From positions 105,958 through 169,957 of the forward strand of contig JAFNEO010000045.1 of NCBI GenBank assembly GCA_017886205.1: a stretch of DNA of 64,000 nt, in the 5' to 3' direction. This document shows positions 44,526-53,462 of this stretch, piece after piece. The position numbers and the translations under genes were made by a program. The stretch's first letter is position 1; each line of letters starts with the position of its first letter. This DNA comes from Candidatus Aminicenantota bacterium. Lineage in GTDB: Bacteria > Acidobacteriota > Aminicenantia > Aminicenantales > UBA8522. Below the pieces are notes generated by a model that saw only the letters and a program-made list of their open reading frames with translations, was not told where the DNA came from and did no database searches.

Positions 44526-45971
44526 ATGCCAGACTTCAAAGCGGAGTTCCGGGACAAGGGCTTCTTCGTCCGGCTGTTCGGCCGGAAAGTCTATGCGGTG
44601 GGCGGGTACGTCCGTGACTTGGTCATGGGCACGCCGTCCGATGAGGTCGATATCCTGGTCACCGGATTCCCCCTGGACGAGATCATCCGGCGGATCGGTC
44701 CCCACGGCAAGGTCGACCTTGTCGGCCGGAGCTTCGGGATCATCAAGTTCACAGTCCGGAAAAAGACCTACGACATCGCCCTGCCCAGGACGGACACCGC
44801 GGCCGACCTGCCGGCCCGCCGCCACAGGGACTTCCTGATCGCGGCCGACCCCGCTCTTCCCATCGAGAAGGACCTCGAGCGCCGTGATTTCCGCTGCAAC
44901 AGCATGGCCCTGAGGCTTGCTGACGGGGCTCTCATCGACCCGTTTGGGGGCCGGGAAGACATCAAGGCGCGGCGGATTCGGCTGACCAACCGCCGGGCCT
45001 TTCCCGAAGACCCGCTTCGGGTGCTGCGGGTGGCCCGCTTTTCCTCCGTCCTCGGCTTCTCCGTCGACCCGGAGACCTACAATATCGCCAAAGAAATCGA
45101 CCTGCGCGGCCTGAGTGTAGAGAGAATCAACGAGGAGGTGTTCAAGATCCTCCTGCTCTCGGAATGCCCTTCGGTTGGGTTGGAAGAGCTTTTCAAGCTG
45201 GGAGCGCTCAAGCAGCTCTTCCCTGAGCTCTACCGGCTCACTCTGTCCATCCAGGACTCCCTTTTCCACCCGGAGAAGGATGATTTCGGCCATCACAGCG
45301 TCTGGCACCATACCCGGCTCACGGTCGACCAGGCCAAGGCCATCGCCTGGTTCGCCGGCCTCGGCCAGGAGAAAAAACTCTGTCTGCTGCTGGCCGCGCT
45401 CTATCACGACGTCGGCAAACCGGCGACGGCCCACTGGGAATACAAGCGGGGCCGGATGGCCATCACCAACAACGGCCACGACCTGGCCAGTGAGCGGATC
45501 GTCAAAAAGGCCCTGGCCCGATTCCGGATCTTTTCCTGGAACGGCTACAACCTCAGGAAGATGGTGCCCCTGCTCATCCGCTCCCATCACCGGCTGTCCG
45601 AGCTCTGGCTGAACCGGGAGAATGTTACCAAGAAGGCCTTCAACCGCCTGGCCGCGGAAACCCAGGGAGAGATCGAGCTCCTGGTCTATCTCGACGCCGC
45701 CGACCGGGCCGGCCGGAAGGAGCGGCTGGTCAGGTCTTTGGACCGGCAGGGGAAATGGCTCCTCCGCAGGTTCGAGGAACTGAACGTCAGCCGGGAGACC
45801 ATCAAGCCGCTCGTCCTGGGCCGGGACCTGATCGGCCTGGGTGTCCAGCCGGGCCCGGCCATGGGCAAGATCCTTAAGCGCCTGTACGGGATGCAGCTCG
45901 ACAACGCCTTCGAGACCAGAGCCCAGGGGATCCGGGCCGCCGAAGGCCTGATCAAGGGGAAAAAGAAATGA
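44526..45971 (+). CDS. tRNA nucleotidyltransferase / poly(A) polymerase family with HD domain
   Basis: 481 aa. The class II nucleotidyltransferase head reads VGGYVRDLVMGTPSDEVDIL, with IGPHGKVDLVGRSFGIIKF and DLERRDFRCNSMALRL. The neck follows, then an HD-type domain (HHSVWHHTRLTVDQAKAIAW, LLAALYHDVGKPATAHWEYK). This architecture adds or repairs the CCA end of tRNAs in many bacteria; an A-adding enzyme or poly(A) polymerase is the alternative. No Shine-Dalgarno is obvious; TAAAAT lies about 24 nt before the ATG. galE overlaps its stop by ATGA. Confidence 0.9.
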   Translation: MPDFKAEFRDKGFFVRLFGRKVYAVGGYVRDLVMGTPSDEVDILVTGFPLDEIIRRIGPHGKVDLVGRSFGIIKFTVRKKTYDIALPRTDTAADLPARRHRDFLIAADPALPIEKDLERRDFRCNSMALRLADGALIDPFGGREDIKARRIRLTNRRAFPEDPLRVLRVARFSSVLGFSVDPETYNIAKEIDLRGLSVERINEEVFKILLLSECPSVGLEELFKLGALKQLFPELYRLTLSIQDSLFHPEKDDFGHHSVWHHTRLTVDQAKAIAWFAGLGQEKKLCLLLAALYHDVGKPATAHWEYKRGRMAITNNGHDLASERIVKKALARFRIFSWNGYNLRKMVPLLIRSHHRLSELWLNRENVTKKAFNRLAAETQGEIELLVYLDAADRAGRKERLVRSLDRQGKWLLRRFEELNVSRETIKPLVLGRDLIGLGVQPGPAMGKILKRLYGMQLDNAFETRAQGIRAAEGLIKGKKK

Positions 45972-46951
45972 AGGTCCTCGTCTGCGGGGGTGCGGGCTAC
46001 ATCGGCTCTCACACGGTCAAGTCCCTGCTCCGCGAAGGGTTTGAAGTCGTCATCTTCGACAATTTCTCATCCGGGAAGGAGGAGCTCGTGATCGGCGGAG
46101 AAGTCATCCGCGGCGACCTGGACGATAAGGAGCCCATTCGCCGGGTTTTCAGCACCAAGAAGATCGAGGCTGTCCTGCACTTTGCCTCCCTCATCCAGGT
46201 GGGCGAATCGTACCTCAACCCCCAGAGATACTATACCCACAATCTCACCACCAGCCTGAACCTGCTCGAAGCCATGCTGGAGGCCGGCGTCAAGAAGATC
46301 ATCTTCTCCTCGAGCGCCGCGGTCTATGGGACTCCCCAGGAGATCCCGATCACAGAATCCCACCCACTGAACCCTATCAACCCCTATGGACACACCAAGC
46401 TCTTCGTGGAGAGGATCCTCCAGGACTACGAGAGAGCCTACGATTTGAAGTTCATCTCCCTTCGCTACTTCAATGCCGCCGGGGCGGACCCGGATGCCGA
46501 GCTGGGAGAGCTGCACAACCCGGAAACCCACCTCATTCCGAACATCCTTCTGTTCCTGCTCGGGAAAAAGCAAAGCTTCGACCTCTACGGAACGGACTTC
46601 CCCACCGCGGACGGCACGGCCATCCGGGACTACATCCATGTCACCGACCTGGCCGAAGCCCACGTCTTGGCGTTACGGAAGCTGGTGGCCTCGGCGGAGA
46701 GCGATTTCATCAACCTGGGGGCCAGCCGGGGCTTCTCGGTCTTGGAAGTGGTCAAAAAGGTAGAAGAGATGACCGGCCGGAAGGTGTCCTTCAATGCCAG
46801 GCCTAAACGGTTGGGAGATGTGCCGGTTCTTCTGGCCTCCAAAGAAAGGGCCGAGCAAAGGCTGGACTGGAAGCTCCGCTATTCCGGCCTGGAGACGATC
46901 GTCGAGACCGCCTGGCGTTGGCACAGGAAAACCGCTCCGAGAATAGATTGA
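45968..46951 (+). CDS. galE: UDP-glucose 4-epimerase
   Basis: 327 aa, extended short-chain dehydrogenase fold. NAD-binding motif GGAGYIGSHTVKSLL, Ser in FSSSAAVYGTPQEIPI, catalytic Tyr-x-x-x-Lys in NPYGHTKLFVE, and YFNAAGADPDAELGELHNPE typical of GalE. It interconverts UDP-glucose and UDP-galactose for the cell envelope. The ATG overlaps the cca stop. Confidence 0.95.
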   Translation: MKVLVCGGAGYIGSHTVKSLLREGFEVVIFDNFSSGKEELVIGGEVIRGDLDDKEPIRRVFSTKKIEAVLHFASLIQVGESYLNPQRYYTHNLTTSLNLLEAMLEAGVKKIIFSSSAAVYGTPQEIPITESHPLNPINPYGHTKLFVERILQDYERAYDLKFISLRYFNAAGADPDAELGELHNPETHLIPNILLFLLGKKQSFDLYGTDFPTADGTAIRDYIHVTDLAEAHVLALRKLVASAESDFINLGASRGFSVLEVVKKVEEMTGRKVSFNARPKRLGDVPVLLASKERAEQRLDWKLRYSGLETIVETAWRWHRKTAPRID

Positions 46952-47012
46952 ATTGTATTCAAAATGAGTACAAATGGCCGGCACGCTATCGCTAGGAGAT
47001 TAAAGAAACAGG

Positions 47013-47041
47013 TTGACCTCTATATCATAAAATGCTATAAA
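47013..47041 (+). promoter_or_regulatory. Sigma-70-type promoter of the transglycosylase gene
   Basis: TTGACC (47013-47018), 17 nt, TATAAA (47036-47041). The transcript would begin about 9 nt before ATG 47057, giving a very short leader. Confidence 0.65.
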
Positions 47042-47056
47042 ATGAGACCTTAGAAG

Positions 47057-48700
47057 ATGAAAAGGCCGAACCGGACCGCTCTTATATCACTAGGAATAGC
47101 CCTTTTTCTCTCTTGGGCCTGCTCCTCGTCCAAGGTCCCGCCGAAAACTGTCACCCCGCCGACGCCTGCCCCTGTTCAGGAAAAGCAGCCGGCTGAGCCG
47201 CCTCCCCAGGAGCAGCCCCCGGAACTAAAGGAAGCTCCTCAGGCTCAGGAAGAAGTTCCGCCGGAAACCCAGAACCAGGAAACAGAAGCCCTCACCGGGA
47301 AAGAAGACCCCTCGGTCCTTCTCGAAGAGGCGCTCAACACCTACCAGGACGCCCAGGCGGCCTGGGAAAAGGGGGACTGGGATTCGGCGTTCCAGGCGCT
47401 TGACGAAGCCTACGGCTTCATTCTCAAGGTCGAACTTCCCCCTGATTCCCCCTTGGTCCAGGAAAAAAACGACCTTCGGCTCCTGATCGCCCAGCGCATC
47501 CAGCAGATCTACGCTTCCCGGCCGGTCACTATCGGTGACAACCACAAGACCATCCCCCTCGAGGAAAAGAAGGAAGTTCTGGACGAGATCAAGTCGTTCC
47601 AGACCAAAGAGAAGGCCCAGTTTCTCGAAGCCTACCGTAGGTCGGGGCTCTACCGCGAAATGATCGTGGAGGAGCTGCGAAAGGAGGGCCTGCCGGAGGA
47701 GCTTTCCTGGCTGCCGCTCATCGAGAGCGGATTCAAGGTGAGAGCGCTCTCCCGAGCGCGGGCCCTGGGCATGTGGCAGTTCATTTCCTCGACCGGCTAC
47801 CGCTACGGGCTCAAGCGGGACCGCTATGTCGACGAGCGCATGGATTTTCTCAAGTCAACCCGGGCGGCGGTGCGCTATCTGGTCGAGCTCCATTCCTTTT
47901 TCGGCGACTGGTCGACCGCATTGGCCTCCTACAACTGCGGCGAGGTCCGGGTGCAGAACGTCATCCGCACCCAGCGGATCGACTACCTCGACAACTTCTG
48001 GGACCTCTACCGTCAGCTTCCCTGGGAGACGGCGCGGTTCGTCCCTCGGTTCATGGCCACACTCCTGATCATCAACAATCCAGAAAAATACGACTTCGAC
48101 CTTCCCCAGCCCGATCCTCCGCTGCGGTTCGACTCGGTCCCCATCGATCAGCCCTTTAAGCTGTCCGCCCTGGCGGCGACGCTGGGGGTGGACGCCTCAG
48201 AGCTTACTGTCCTAAACCCCGAGCTGCGGTATGACTCGACCCCGGGCTATGGATATATCCTGCGCGTTCCGGTCGGCTGCGGGGAGAAGATCGGGGCGGT
48301 GACGGCCGGCCTTCCCAAATGGATTCCCCCCGAAGCCGAATACACATGGCACTATGTGCGCAGGGGAGAGACCTTGTCCACCATCGCCGCCCGCTACCGC
48401 ACGAGCGTCAGCGCTATCGCCCGGCTGAACGGCCTGCGCAGCGTCCACTTCATCAAACCGGGGCAGAGACTGAAGATCCCGGGCCGCGGAGCAGCGGTTT
48501 CTTCGTCCGCTGCGGCCGGGCGATCACCGGACGACAAGGCCGAGAAAAAGATCGCCTATACCGTCAAGGGAGGTGATACTCTCTACAGTATTGCCAAGAG
48601 CCATGCGATGAACTTGGAAGAGTTCCTCAGTTTGAATGGACTTGAGGGTGCCCCCAAGATATTCCCGGGTCAGCAGCTCTGGGTGCTCCCCCGGGACTAA
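47057..48700 (+). CDS. MltD-like membrane-bound lytic murein transglycosylase with two LysM repeats
   Basis: 547 aa. A lipoprotein signal (ALFLSWAC, the lipobox Cys about residue 22) is followed by a Pro/Glu-rich linker. The SLT domain has catalytic Glu223 in LPLIESGFKVRALSRARALG and MWQFISSTGYRYGL, then STALASYNCGEVRVQN. Two LysM domains close the protein (HYVRRGETLSTIAARYRTSV and YTVKGGDTLYSIAKSHAMNL). It cleaves peptidoglycan with formation of anhydro-muropeptides at the outer-membrane inner face. It converges with rplQ, 26 nt away. Confidence 0.93.
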   Translation: MKRPNRTALISLGIALFLSWACSSSKVPPKTVTPPTPAPVQEKQPAEPPPQEQPPELKEAPQAQEEVPPETQNQETEALTGKEDPSVLLEEALNTYQDAQAAWEKGDWDSAFQALDEAYGFILKVELPPDSPLVQEKNDLRLLIAQRIQQIYASRPVTIGDNHKTIPLEEKKEVLDEIKSFQTKEKAQFLEAYRRSGLYREMIVEELRKEGLPEELSWLPLIESGFKVRALSRARALGMWQFISSTGYRYGLKRDRYVDERMDFLKSTRAAVRYLVELHSFFGDWSTALASYNCGEVRVQNVIRTQRIDYLDNFWDLYRQLPWETARFVPRFMATLLIINNPEKYDFDLPQPDPPLRFDSVPIDQPFKLSALAATLGVDASELTVLNPELRYDSTPGYGYILRVPVGCGEKIGAVTAGLPKWIPPEAEYTWHYVRRGETLSTIAARYRTSVSAIARLNGLRSVHFIKPGQRLKIPGRGAAVSSSAAAGRSPDDKAEKKIAYTVKGGDTLYSIAKSHAMNLEEFLSLNGLEGAPKIFPGQQLWVLPRD

Positions 48701-48726
48701 TCCCCTTCGGCCTTCTCTAAATCGCG

Positions 48727-49146
48727 CTATTTGGACTTCTTAGCGGACTTCCCTTTGTCCTTCTTTTTCTTCTTTTCTTTTTTCTTGAATTCCGAGCCGA
48801 CGAGCTCCAGCATGGCCAGATGGGCGCCGTCACCCATGCGCCGGCCGAGCTTGACGATCCGGGAATACCCGCCGGGCCTCTGGCCGAAGCGCGGTCCCAG
48901 GTCGTCAAAGATCTTGGTCACGACCGCCTCTTTCCGGACGAAGGCCATGACCTGGCGCCGGGCGTGGAGCGTCCCCTTCTTTCCCAGTGTGATCATCTTC
49001 TCCGCCAGCGGCCGGGTTTCCTTGGCCTTGGCCAGGGTCGTCCGGACCCGCTCCTTTTCCAGAAAGGAGGTGACGAGGTTGCGCAGCAGGGCCAGCCGGT
49101 GGGCGGTCGGCCGCCGCAGTTTTCGCCCCTTGACCTGGTGCCTCAT
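48727..49146 (-). CDS. rplQ: Large ribosomal subunit protein bL17
   Basis: 139 aa, starting MRHQVKGRKLRRPTAHRLAL. The last 22 residues form a Lys-rich tail (FKKKEKKKKKDKGKSAKKSK), longer than in Escherichia coli and poorly conserved. It is the last gene of the alpha operon, and its ATG overlaps the rpoA stop by 4 nt. Confidence 0.97.
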   Translation of the reverse strand: MRHQVKGRKLRRPTAHRLALLRNLVTSFLEKERVRTTLAKAKETRPLAEKMITLGKKGTLHARRQVMAFVRKEAVVTKIFDDLGPRFGQRPGGYSRIVKLGRRMGDGAHLAMLELVGSEFKKKEKKKKKDKGKSAKKSK

Positions 49147-50174
49147 TCCGTCAACTCCTTTCGTTTCTTCTCTTCCTGGACATCCGCCTGAATCCGTTCG
49201 ACCAGCTTGGGATGGAGGTCCAGGCTCAAGCCCAGGTTCAGGTTGGACAGGGTCTCTTTGATCTCGGCCAGAGATTTCCGGCCGAAGTTCTTGGTCTTGA
49301 GCAGCTCGTCCTCGCTCTTCCGGACGAGCTCGTAGATTCGCTCGATCCCGGCCGATTTCAGGCAGTTCGAGGACCGGACCGAGAGCTCGAGGTGCTCGAT
49401 AGGCTTGAGGAGGACATCGATCTGGGTGATGTAGGGGATCTCCTTCTTGGCGATGATCGGCTCCTTCTCCAGCGGCTCGTCGATGATGTTCAGGAAGATG
49501 GCCAAGTGGTCGCGCATGATCTTGGCCGACTGAGAAAGCGCCTCGTGGGGCGAGATCGCACCGGTCGTCCAGATCTCCAGGCTGAGGTTTTCATAATCGA
49601 TCCTTTTCCCCACCCGGGCCTGCTCGACGCGGTAGTTCACTTTCTGGATGGGCGAGTGCGAGGAATCAAGAGGGATGTAATCGACGCTCAGCGTCTCGTC
49701 GAAATTCTGGTCGGCCGGGACATATCCGCGGCCGTTCTTGACGATCATCTCGATATCCAGCTGGCCGTCCCGGTCGAGGGAGGCGATATGGATATCCGCA
49801 TCCAGGATCTCGATGTCCCCGTCATGGACGATGTTCGAAGACTTGGCCTCGGCCGGGCCCTCCATCTTCAGAGTCATCCGTTTGGGCTGGGTCCCTTTGA
49901 TCTTCAGTGGGATGCCCTTGATGTTCAGGATGATGTCGGTCACATCCTCGACCACACCGGAGACCGTGGAGAACTCGTGCAGGACGCCCTGGATACGCAG
50001 GGCGGTGATGGCCGCGCCGGTGATGGAGGACAACAGGATTCTGCGCAGGGCGTTGCCGACTGTGACGCCGTACCCGCGCTCAAAGGGCTGCGCCCAGAAC
50101 CGGCCGTACTTCTCGGTCAGGGTCTCGTAATCGCACTCCAAGTACTTGGGTCTCTGAAAACCAATCTCTATCAT
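49143..50174 (-). CDS. rpoA: RNA polymerase alpha subunit
   Basis: 343 aa. The N-terminal dimerisation domain carries FWAQPFERGYGVTVGNALRR and ILLSSITGAAITALRIQGV. The C-terminal domain binds UP elements and activators and has IEHLELSVRSSNCLKSAGIE and LLKTKNFGRKSLAEIKETL. It lies between rpsD and rplQ as in most bacteria. Confidence 0.98.
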   Translation of the reverse strand: MIEIGFQRPKYLECDYETLTEKYGRFWAQPFERGYGVTVGNALRRILLSSITGAAITALRIQGVLHEFSTVSGVVEDVTDIILNIKGIPLKIKGTQPKRMTLKMEGPAEAKSSNIVHDGDIEILDADIHIASLDRDGQLDIEMIVKNGRGYVPADQNFDETLSVDYIPLDSSHSPIQKVNYRVEQARVGKRIDYENLSLEIWTTGAISPHEALSQSAKIMRDHLAIFLNIIDEPLEKEPIIAKKEIPYITQIDVLLKPIEHLELSVRSSNCLKSAGIERIYELVRKSEDELLKTKNFGRKSLAEIKETLSNLNLGLSLDLHPKLVERIQADVQEEKKRKELTE

Positions 50175-50213
50175 ACTCCCTCCTTTTGAATTCGCCTCTC
50201 CCCGCCGCTCCGG

Positions 50214-50840
50214 TTACTTGGAATAGAGCTCGACTACGTAGTGCTCTTCGACGGGGAGCGTGATGTCCTGGCGGGTGGGCAGGGCGGCGATCTTCGCGCT
50301 CATATTATCCCAATCGACCGCGATCCAACTGGGCACGGTCTTGTTCTTGTTCTGACCGACCACTTGCTTGATGTCCTCACACTGCGCCGACCGGGGCCGG
50401 ATCTTGACCTCGTCTCCCTCATCCACGATGAAGGATGGAACCGTGACCTTCCTCTGGTTGACGCTGAAATGGCCGTGGCTGATGAGTTGCCGTCCGTGTG
50501 TCCGGGAGCGGGCAAACCCCATGATAAAGACCACGTTGTCCAGCCGTCTCTCCAGCATAGCGAGCAGGTTTTCGCCGGTGATGCCCTTCTGCCGCTCGGC
50601 CCGCCTGAAGAACAGCCGGAACTGACGCTCGGTCATCCCGTAGAATCTCTTGAGCTTCTGCTTCTCCCGGAGCTGGAGACCGTAGCCGAGGATGCGCTTC
50701 CGGGCCCGGCCGTGCTGCCCGGGCGCATAGCCGCGCCGTTCGACAGGACATTTCTCGGACAGACACTTGTCTCCCTTCAGGAACAGCTTGGTTTTTTCAA
50801 CCCGACACTGTCGGCAAACAGGATCACCATATCTCGACAT
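50214..50840 (-). CDS. rpsD: Small ribosomal subunit protein uS4
   Basis: 208 aa. The N-terminus has a zinc-type set of cysteines (CRQCR and CLSEKC), then GRARKRILGYGLQLREKQKL. The S4/RNA-binding domain is LLAMLERRLDNVVFIMGFAR. The protein starts 16S assembly and may act as a translational repressor of its own operon, as in E. coli. Confidence 0.97.
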   Translation of the reverse strand: MSRYGDPVCRQCRVEKTKLFLKGDKCLSEKCPVERRGYAPGQHGRARKRILGYGLQLREKQKLKRFYGMTERQFRLFFRRAERQKGITGENLLAMLERRLDNVVFIMGFARSRTHGRQLISHGHFSVNQRKVTVPSFIVDEGDEVKIRPRSAQCEDIKQVVGQNKNKTVPSWIAVDWDNMSAKIAALPTRQDITLPVEEHYVVELYSK

Positions 50841-50866
50841 CTTTCTCTCCTTGTCGCTTCATCCCC

Positions 50867-51253
50867 TCAGACTCGTCTCCGGCGGGGGACCCGGCAGCCG
50901 TTGTGAGGAATGGGGGTCACGTCCCGGATGGATTTGATCTCGAGCCCGGAGGATTGCAGGGCCCGGATGGCCGACTCCCGACCCGCCCCCGGTCCCGAGA
51001 TGCGGACGTCGACGTATTTCACTCCCATGTCCCTGGCCTTGGTCGAGGCCTCCTTGCCGGCCAGCTGGGCGGCAAAGGGGGTCCCCTTGCGGGCGCCCTT
51101 GAATCCGGCCGTCCCGGAACTCGCGCTGCAGACCGTGTTGCCCTCGTGGTCGGTGATCGTGATGATGGTGTTGTTGAAGGTCGATTGGATGTGGGCGACC
51201 CCGAACCCGATTTCCTTCCTGACCTTCTTCTTCTTGGTTGTTGCGTTCGCCAT
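50867..51253 (-). CDS. rpsK: Small ribosomal subunit protein uS11
   Basis: 128 aa with [40 protein letters not shown] and the C-terminal [17 protein letters not shown]. It belongs to the platform of the 30S subunit. It is placed between rpsM and rpsD as usual. Confidence 0.97.
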   Translation of the reverse strand: MANATTKKKKVRKEIGFGVAHIQSTFNNTIITITDHEGNTVCSASSGTAGFKGARKGTPFAAQLAGKEASTKARDMGVKYVDVRISGPGAGRESAIRALQSSGLEIKSIRDVTPIPHNGCRVPRRRRV

Positions 51254-51277
51254 GGGCTCTCTCCCTCCTTTGCTCGC

Positions 51278-51649
51278 CTAGGCCTTCAGCTTCTTGATGG
51301 CGTGGCCGTGCGGTCCCTTCCGGGTGCGGGCGTTGGTCCGCGTCCTCTGCCCGCGGACGGGCAGTTTCCTTTTGTGACGCATCCCCCGGAAACAACCGAT
51401 ATCGATCAGCCGCTTGATGTTGGTGCTGATCTCTTTCCGGAGGTCGCCCTCGATCTTCTCGCGCTTCTCGATGATCTGGCGGATCTTGTTGATCTCGTCC
51501 TCGGACAGCGCCTTGACCTTCTTGTTCCTATCGATCTTGGCTTCTTGGAGGATCTGGTTTGACTTGGAGCGACCGATCCCGTAGATATAGGTCAGTCCGA
51601 CCTCGACCCTCTTTTCCGGCGGCAGCGTGATACCTGCGATTCTTGCCAT
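51278..51649 (-). CDS. rpsM: Small ribosomal subunit protein uS13
   Basis: 123 aa, starting [20 protein letters not shown] and ending in the basic [32 protein letters not shown]. It contacts the 50S subunit and the P-site tRNA. Confidence 0.97.
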   Translation of the reverse strand: MARIAGITLPPEKRVEVGLTYIYGIGRSKSNQILQEAKIDRNKKVKALSEDEINKIRQIIEKREKIEGDLRKEISTNIKRLIDIGCFRGMRHKRKLPVRGQRTRTNARTRKGPHGHAIKKLKA

Positions 51650-51660
51650 GTTACCCTCGT

Positions 51661-51774
51661 CTAGCCTTGCTTTTGTTTATGCCTCGGGTTGATGCAGATC
51701 ACCCGAACGATACCTTTGCGCCTGACAATCTTGCAGTTGCGACAGATCTTCTTGACCGATGCTCTGACTTTCAT
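51661..51774 (-). CDS. rpmJ: Large ribosomal subunit protein bL36
   Basis: 37 aa, read directly from the minus strand: [20 protein letters not shown], then [17 protein letters not shown]. The zinc set C-x2-C...C...H is intact, so this is the zinc-containing form. It sits between infA and rpsM, as in most bacteria. Confidence 0.96.
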   Translation of the reverse strand: MKVRASVKKICRNCKIVRRKGIVRVICINPRHKQKQG

Positions 51775-51785
51775 GGGCCTTTCCT

Positions 51786-52004
51786 TTATTTGAACCGATA
51801 GGTGATTCGTCCCTTGGTGAGATCGTAGGCAGAGAGCTCGACCAGGACCCTATCACCGGGCAGAATCCGGATGAAGTGCTTCCTCATCTTGCCCGAGATG
51901 TGGGCCAGGATCCGGTGCTTGTTGGCCAGCTCGACCCGAAACATGGCGTTGGGCAGGGTTTCGATGACCGTCCCTTCCGCCTCATAGACATCCTGTTTAA
52001 GCAT
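51786..52004 (-). CDS. infA: Translation initiation factor IF-1
   Basis: 72 aa, S1-like OB fold: [60 protein letters not shown]. It occupies the ribosomal A site during initiation. It starts with MLKQD instead of the common MAKED or MSKED, and overlaps the map stop by 8 nt. Confidence 0.96.
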   Translation of the reverse strand: MLKQDVYEAEGTVIETLPNAMFRVELANKHRILAHISGKMRKHFIRILPGDRVLVELSAYDLTKGRITYRFK

Positions 52005-52791
52005 ATCGTTTACCCTCTGGCGAGAAAAGCGGCGGCTTTTCCGGTTCGCCCAAACTCAGTATCTCCACCCCGCGGGCGGTCATGGCTACGGTGTGCTCGT
52101 AATGCGCCGACAGGCTCCTGTCCTTGGTGACCGCCGTCCAGCCGTCCTCGAGGATCTCCTCCTCCCAATCTCCGGCCGCGATCATCGGTTCGATGGCCAA
52201 GGTCAGTCCCTCCTTGATCTTGGGCCCCCGTCCGGGCGGTCCAAAATTGGGCACCTGGGGCTCTTCGTGCGGGGAGTAGCCGATGCCGTGCCCGACAAAG
52301 GAGCGGATGACGGAAAACCCCTCCGACTCCACATACTCCTGGATGGCATGGGAGATATCGGAGATGCGGTTGCCTTTCTTCATGTGTTCGATGCCTTTGG
52401 TGAAGGCCGCTTCGGCGACGGCGATCAGGCGCCGGGCCTGCGGACCGATGGCGCCAACCGGAACGGTCCTCGCGGCATCACCGTAGAAGCCCTCGAAGAG
52501 AACGCCGAAATCGAGGCCGATGATGTCCCCGTCCTTGAGGACACGGTCCGAGGGGATGCCGTGGATGATCTCCTCGTTGACCGAGGTGCAGAGTGAGCCC
52601 GGATAGCCCCGGTAGCCCTTGAACGCGGGCACAGCCCCCAGCTCGCGGGCCCTGGCCTCCGCATAGGCATCAAGGTCTCGGGTGCGAACGCCGGGCCGGA
52701 CCATGGCCTTCAGTTCGGTGAGCACCTTGGCCACGATTTGATTGCTCTCTCTCATGACGGCAATCTCTTGCGGGGTCTTGTAGATGATCAT
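51997..52791 (-). CDS. map: Methionine aminopeptidase, type I
   Basis: 264 aa. Removes N-terminal Met from new proteins. The pita-bread fold has metal ligands in [20 protein letters not shown] (Asp pair), [20 protein letters not shown] (His), [12 protein letters not shown] (Glu) and the last Glu near [11 protein letters not shown]. Overlaps adk (ATGA) and infA, so translation is coupled. Confidence 0.96.
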   Translation of the reverse strand: MIIYKTPQEIAVMRESNQIVAKVLTELKAMVRPGVRTRDLDAYAEARARELGAVPAFKGYRGYPGSLCTSVNEEIIHGIPSDRVLKDGDIIGLDFGVLFEGFYGDAARTVPVGAIGPQARRLIAVAEAAFTKGIEHMKKGNRISDISHAIQEYVESEGFSVIRSFVGHGIGYSPHEEPQVPNFGPPGRGPKIKEGLTLAIEPMIAAGDWEEEILEDGWTAVTKDRSLSAHYEHTVAMTARGVEILSLGEPEKPPLFSPEGKRYA

Positions 52792-53459
52792 CTCTGCGCC
52801 TTGTCCGCCTCCCGGCGGGCCAACTCGCGGTCGAGGACCCCGGAGATGCGGCCGAACACATCGTCCACGGTCCCGGAGCCGTCTGCCCGGTGGAACACAC
52901 CCTTGGCCTGGTAATGGGCCCTGATCTTCTCGGTTTGTTCTTTGTAGACTCTAAGACGCTCGCTGATGACCTCGGGACGGTCGTCCGCCCGCTGGTAGAG
53001 CTCCCCGCCGCAAATATCGCATCGCCCTTCGGTCCGGGGCATCTGGAGACGAAGGTTGTAGACCGCTCCGCACTTCCGGCAGGTCAGCCGGCCCTGCATG
53101 CGCTCGATCAGAGTAGGGCCGTCGACCTCGATTTCGATGACGACCTCTGGCCGCCCTCCGTCCATGGCCTCGAGGGCCCGGACTTGGGCCGCGTTTCGCG
53201 GGAAGCCGTCGAGGAGATACCCGCGTCGGGTGTCGGGATTCGCGATTTTCTCCCGGACGAGCCCCTCGACGATCTCGTCGCTCACCAATTCTCCCCGGTT
53301 CATCATCGTCTCCGCTTTGAGCCCGAGAGGCGACCTATCCCGGACTGCCCGGCGGAGAAGGTCGCCCGTGGAGATCTTGGGAAAGCCGTAGTGGCGTTCG
53401 ACAAGATCCCCCTGCGTGCCCTTGCCGCTTCCGGGAGGCCCGAAGAGGATGATCCTCAT
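52788..53459 (-). CDS. adk: Adenylate kinase
   Basis: 223 aa. P-loop IILFGPPGSGKGTQGDLVER, KISTGDLLRRAV, GYLLDGFPRN. The LID domain carries two Cys pairs (CRKCG and CDICG), so it is the zinc-binding long form. It balances ATP, ADP and AMP, and lies next to secY as in many bacteria. Confidence 0.97.
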   Translation of the reverse strand: MRIILFGPPGSGKGTQGDLVERHYGFPKISTGDLLRRAVRDRSPLGLKAETMMNRGELVSDEIVEGLVREKIANPDTRRGYLLDGFPRNAAQVRALEAMDGGRPEVVIEIEVDGPTLIERMQGRLTCRKCGAVYNLRLQMPRTEGRCDICGGELYQRADDRPEVISERLRVYKEQTEKIRAHYQAKGVFHRADGSGTVDDVFGRISGVLDRELARREADKAQR

Positions 53460-53462
53460 TCC

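Noticed and set aside
48701..48726. Terminator between the transglycosylase gene and rplQ
   Set aside because: The 26-nt gap has no stable hairpin with a T-run on either strand.
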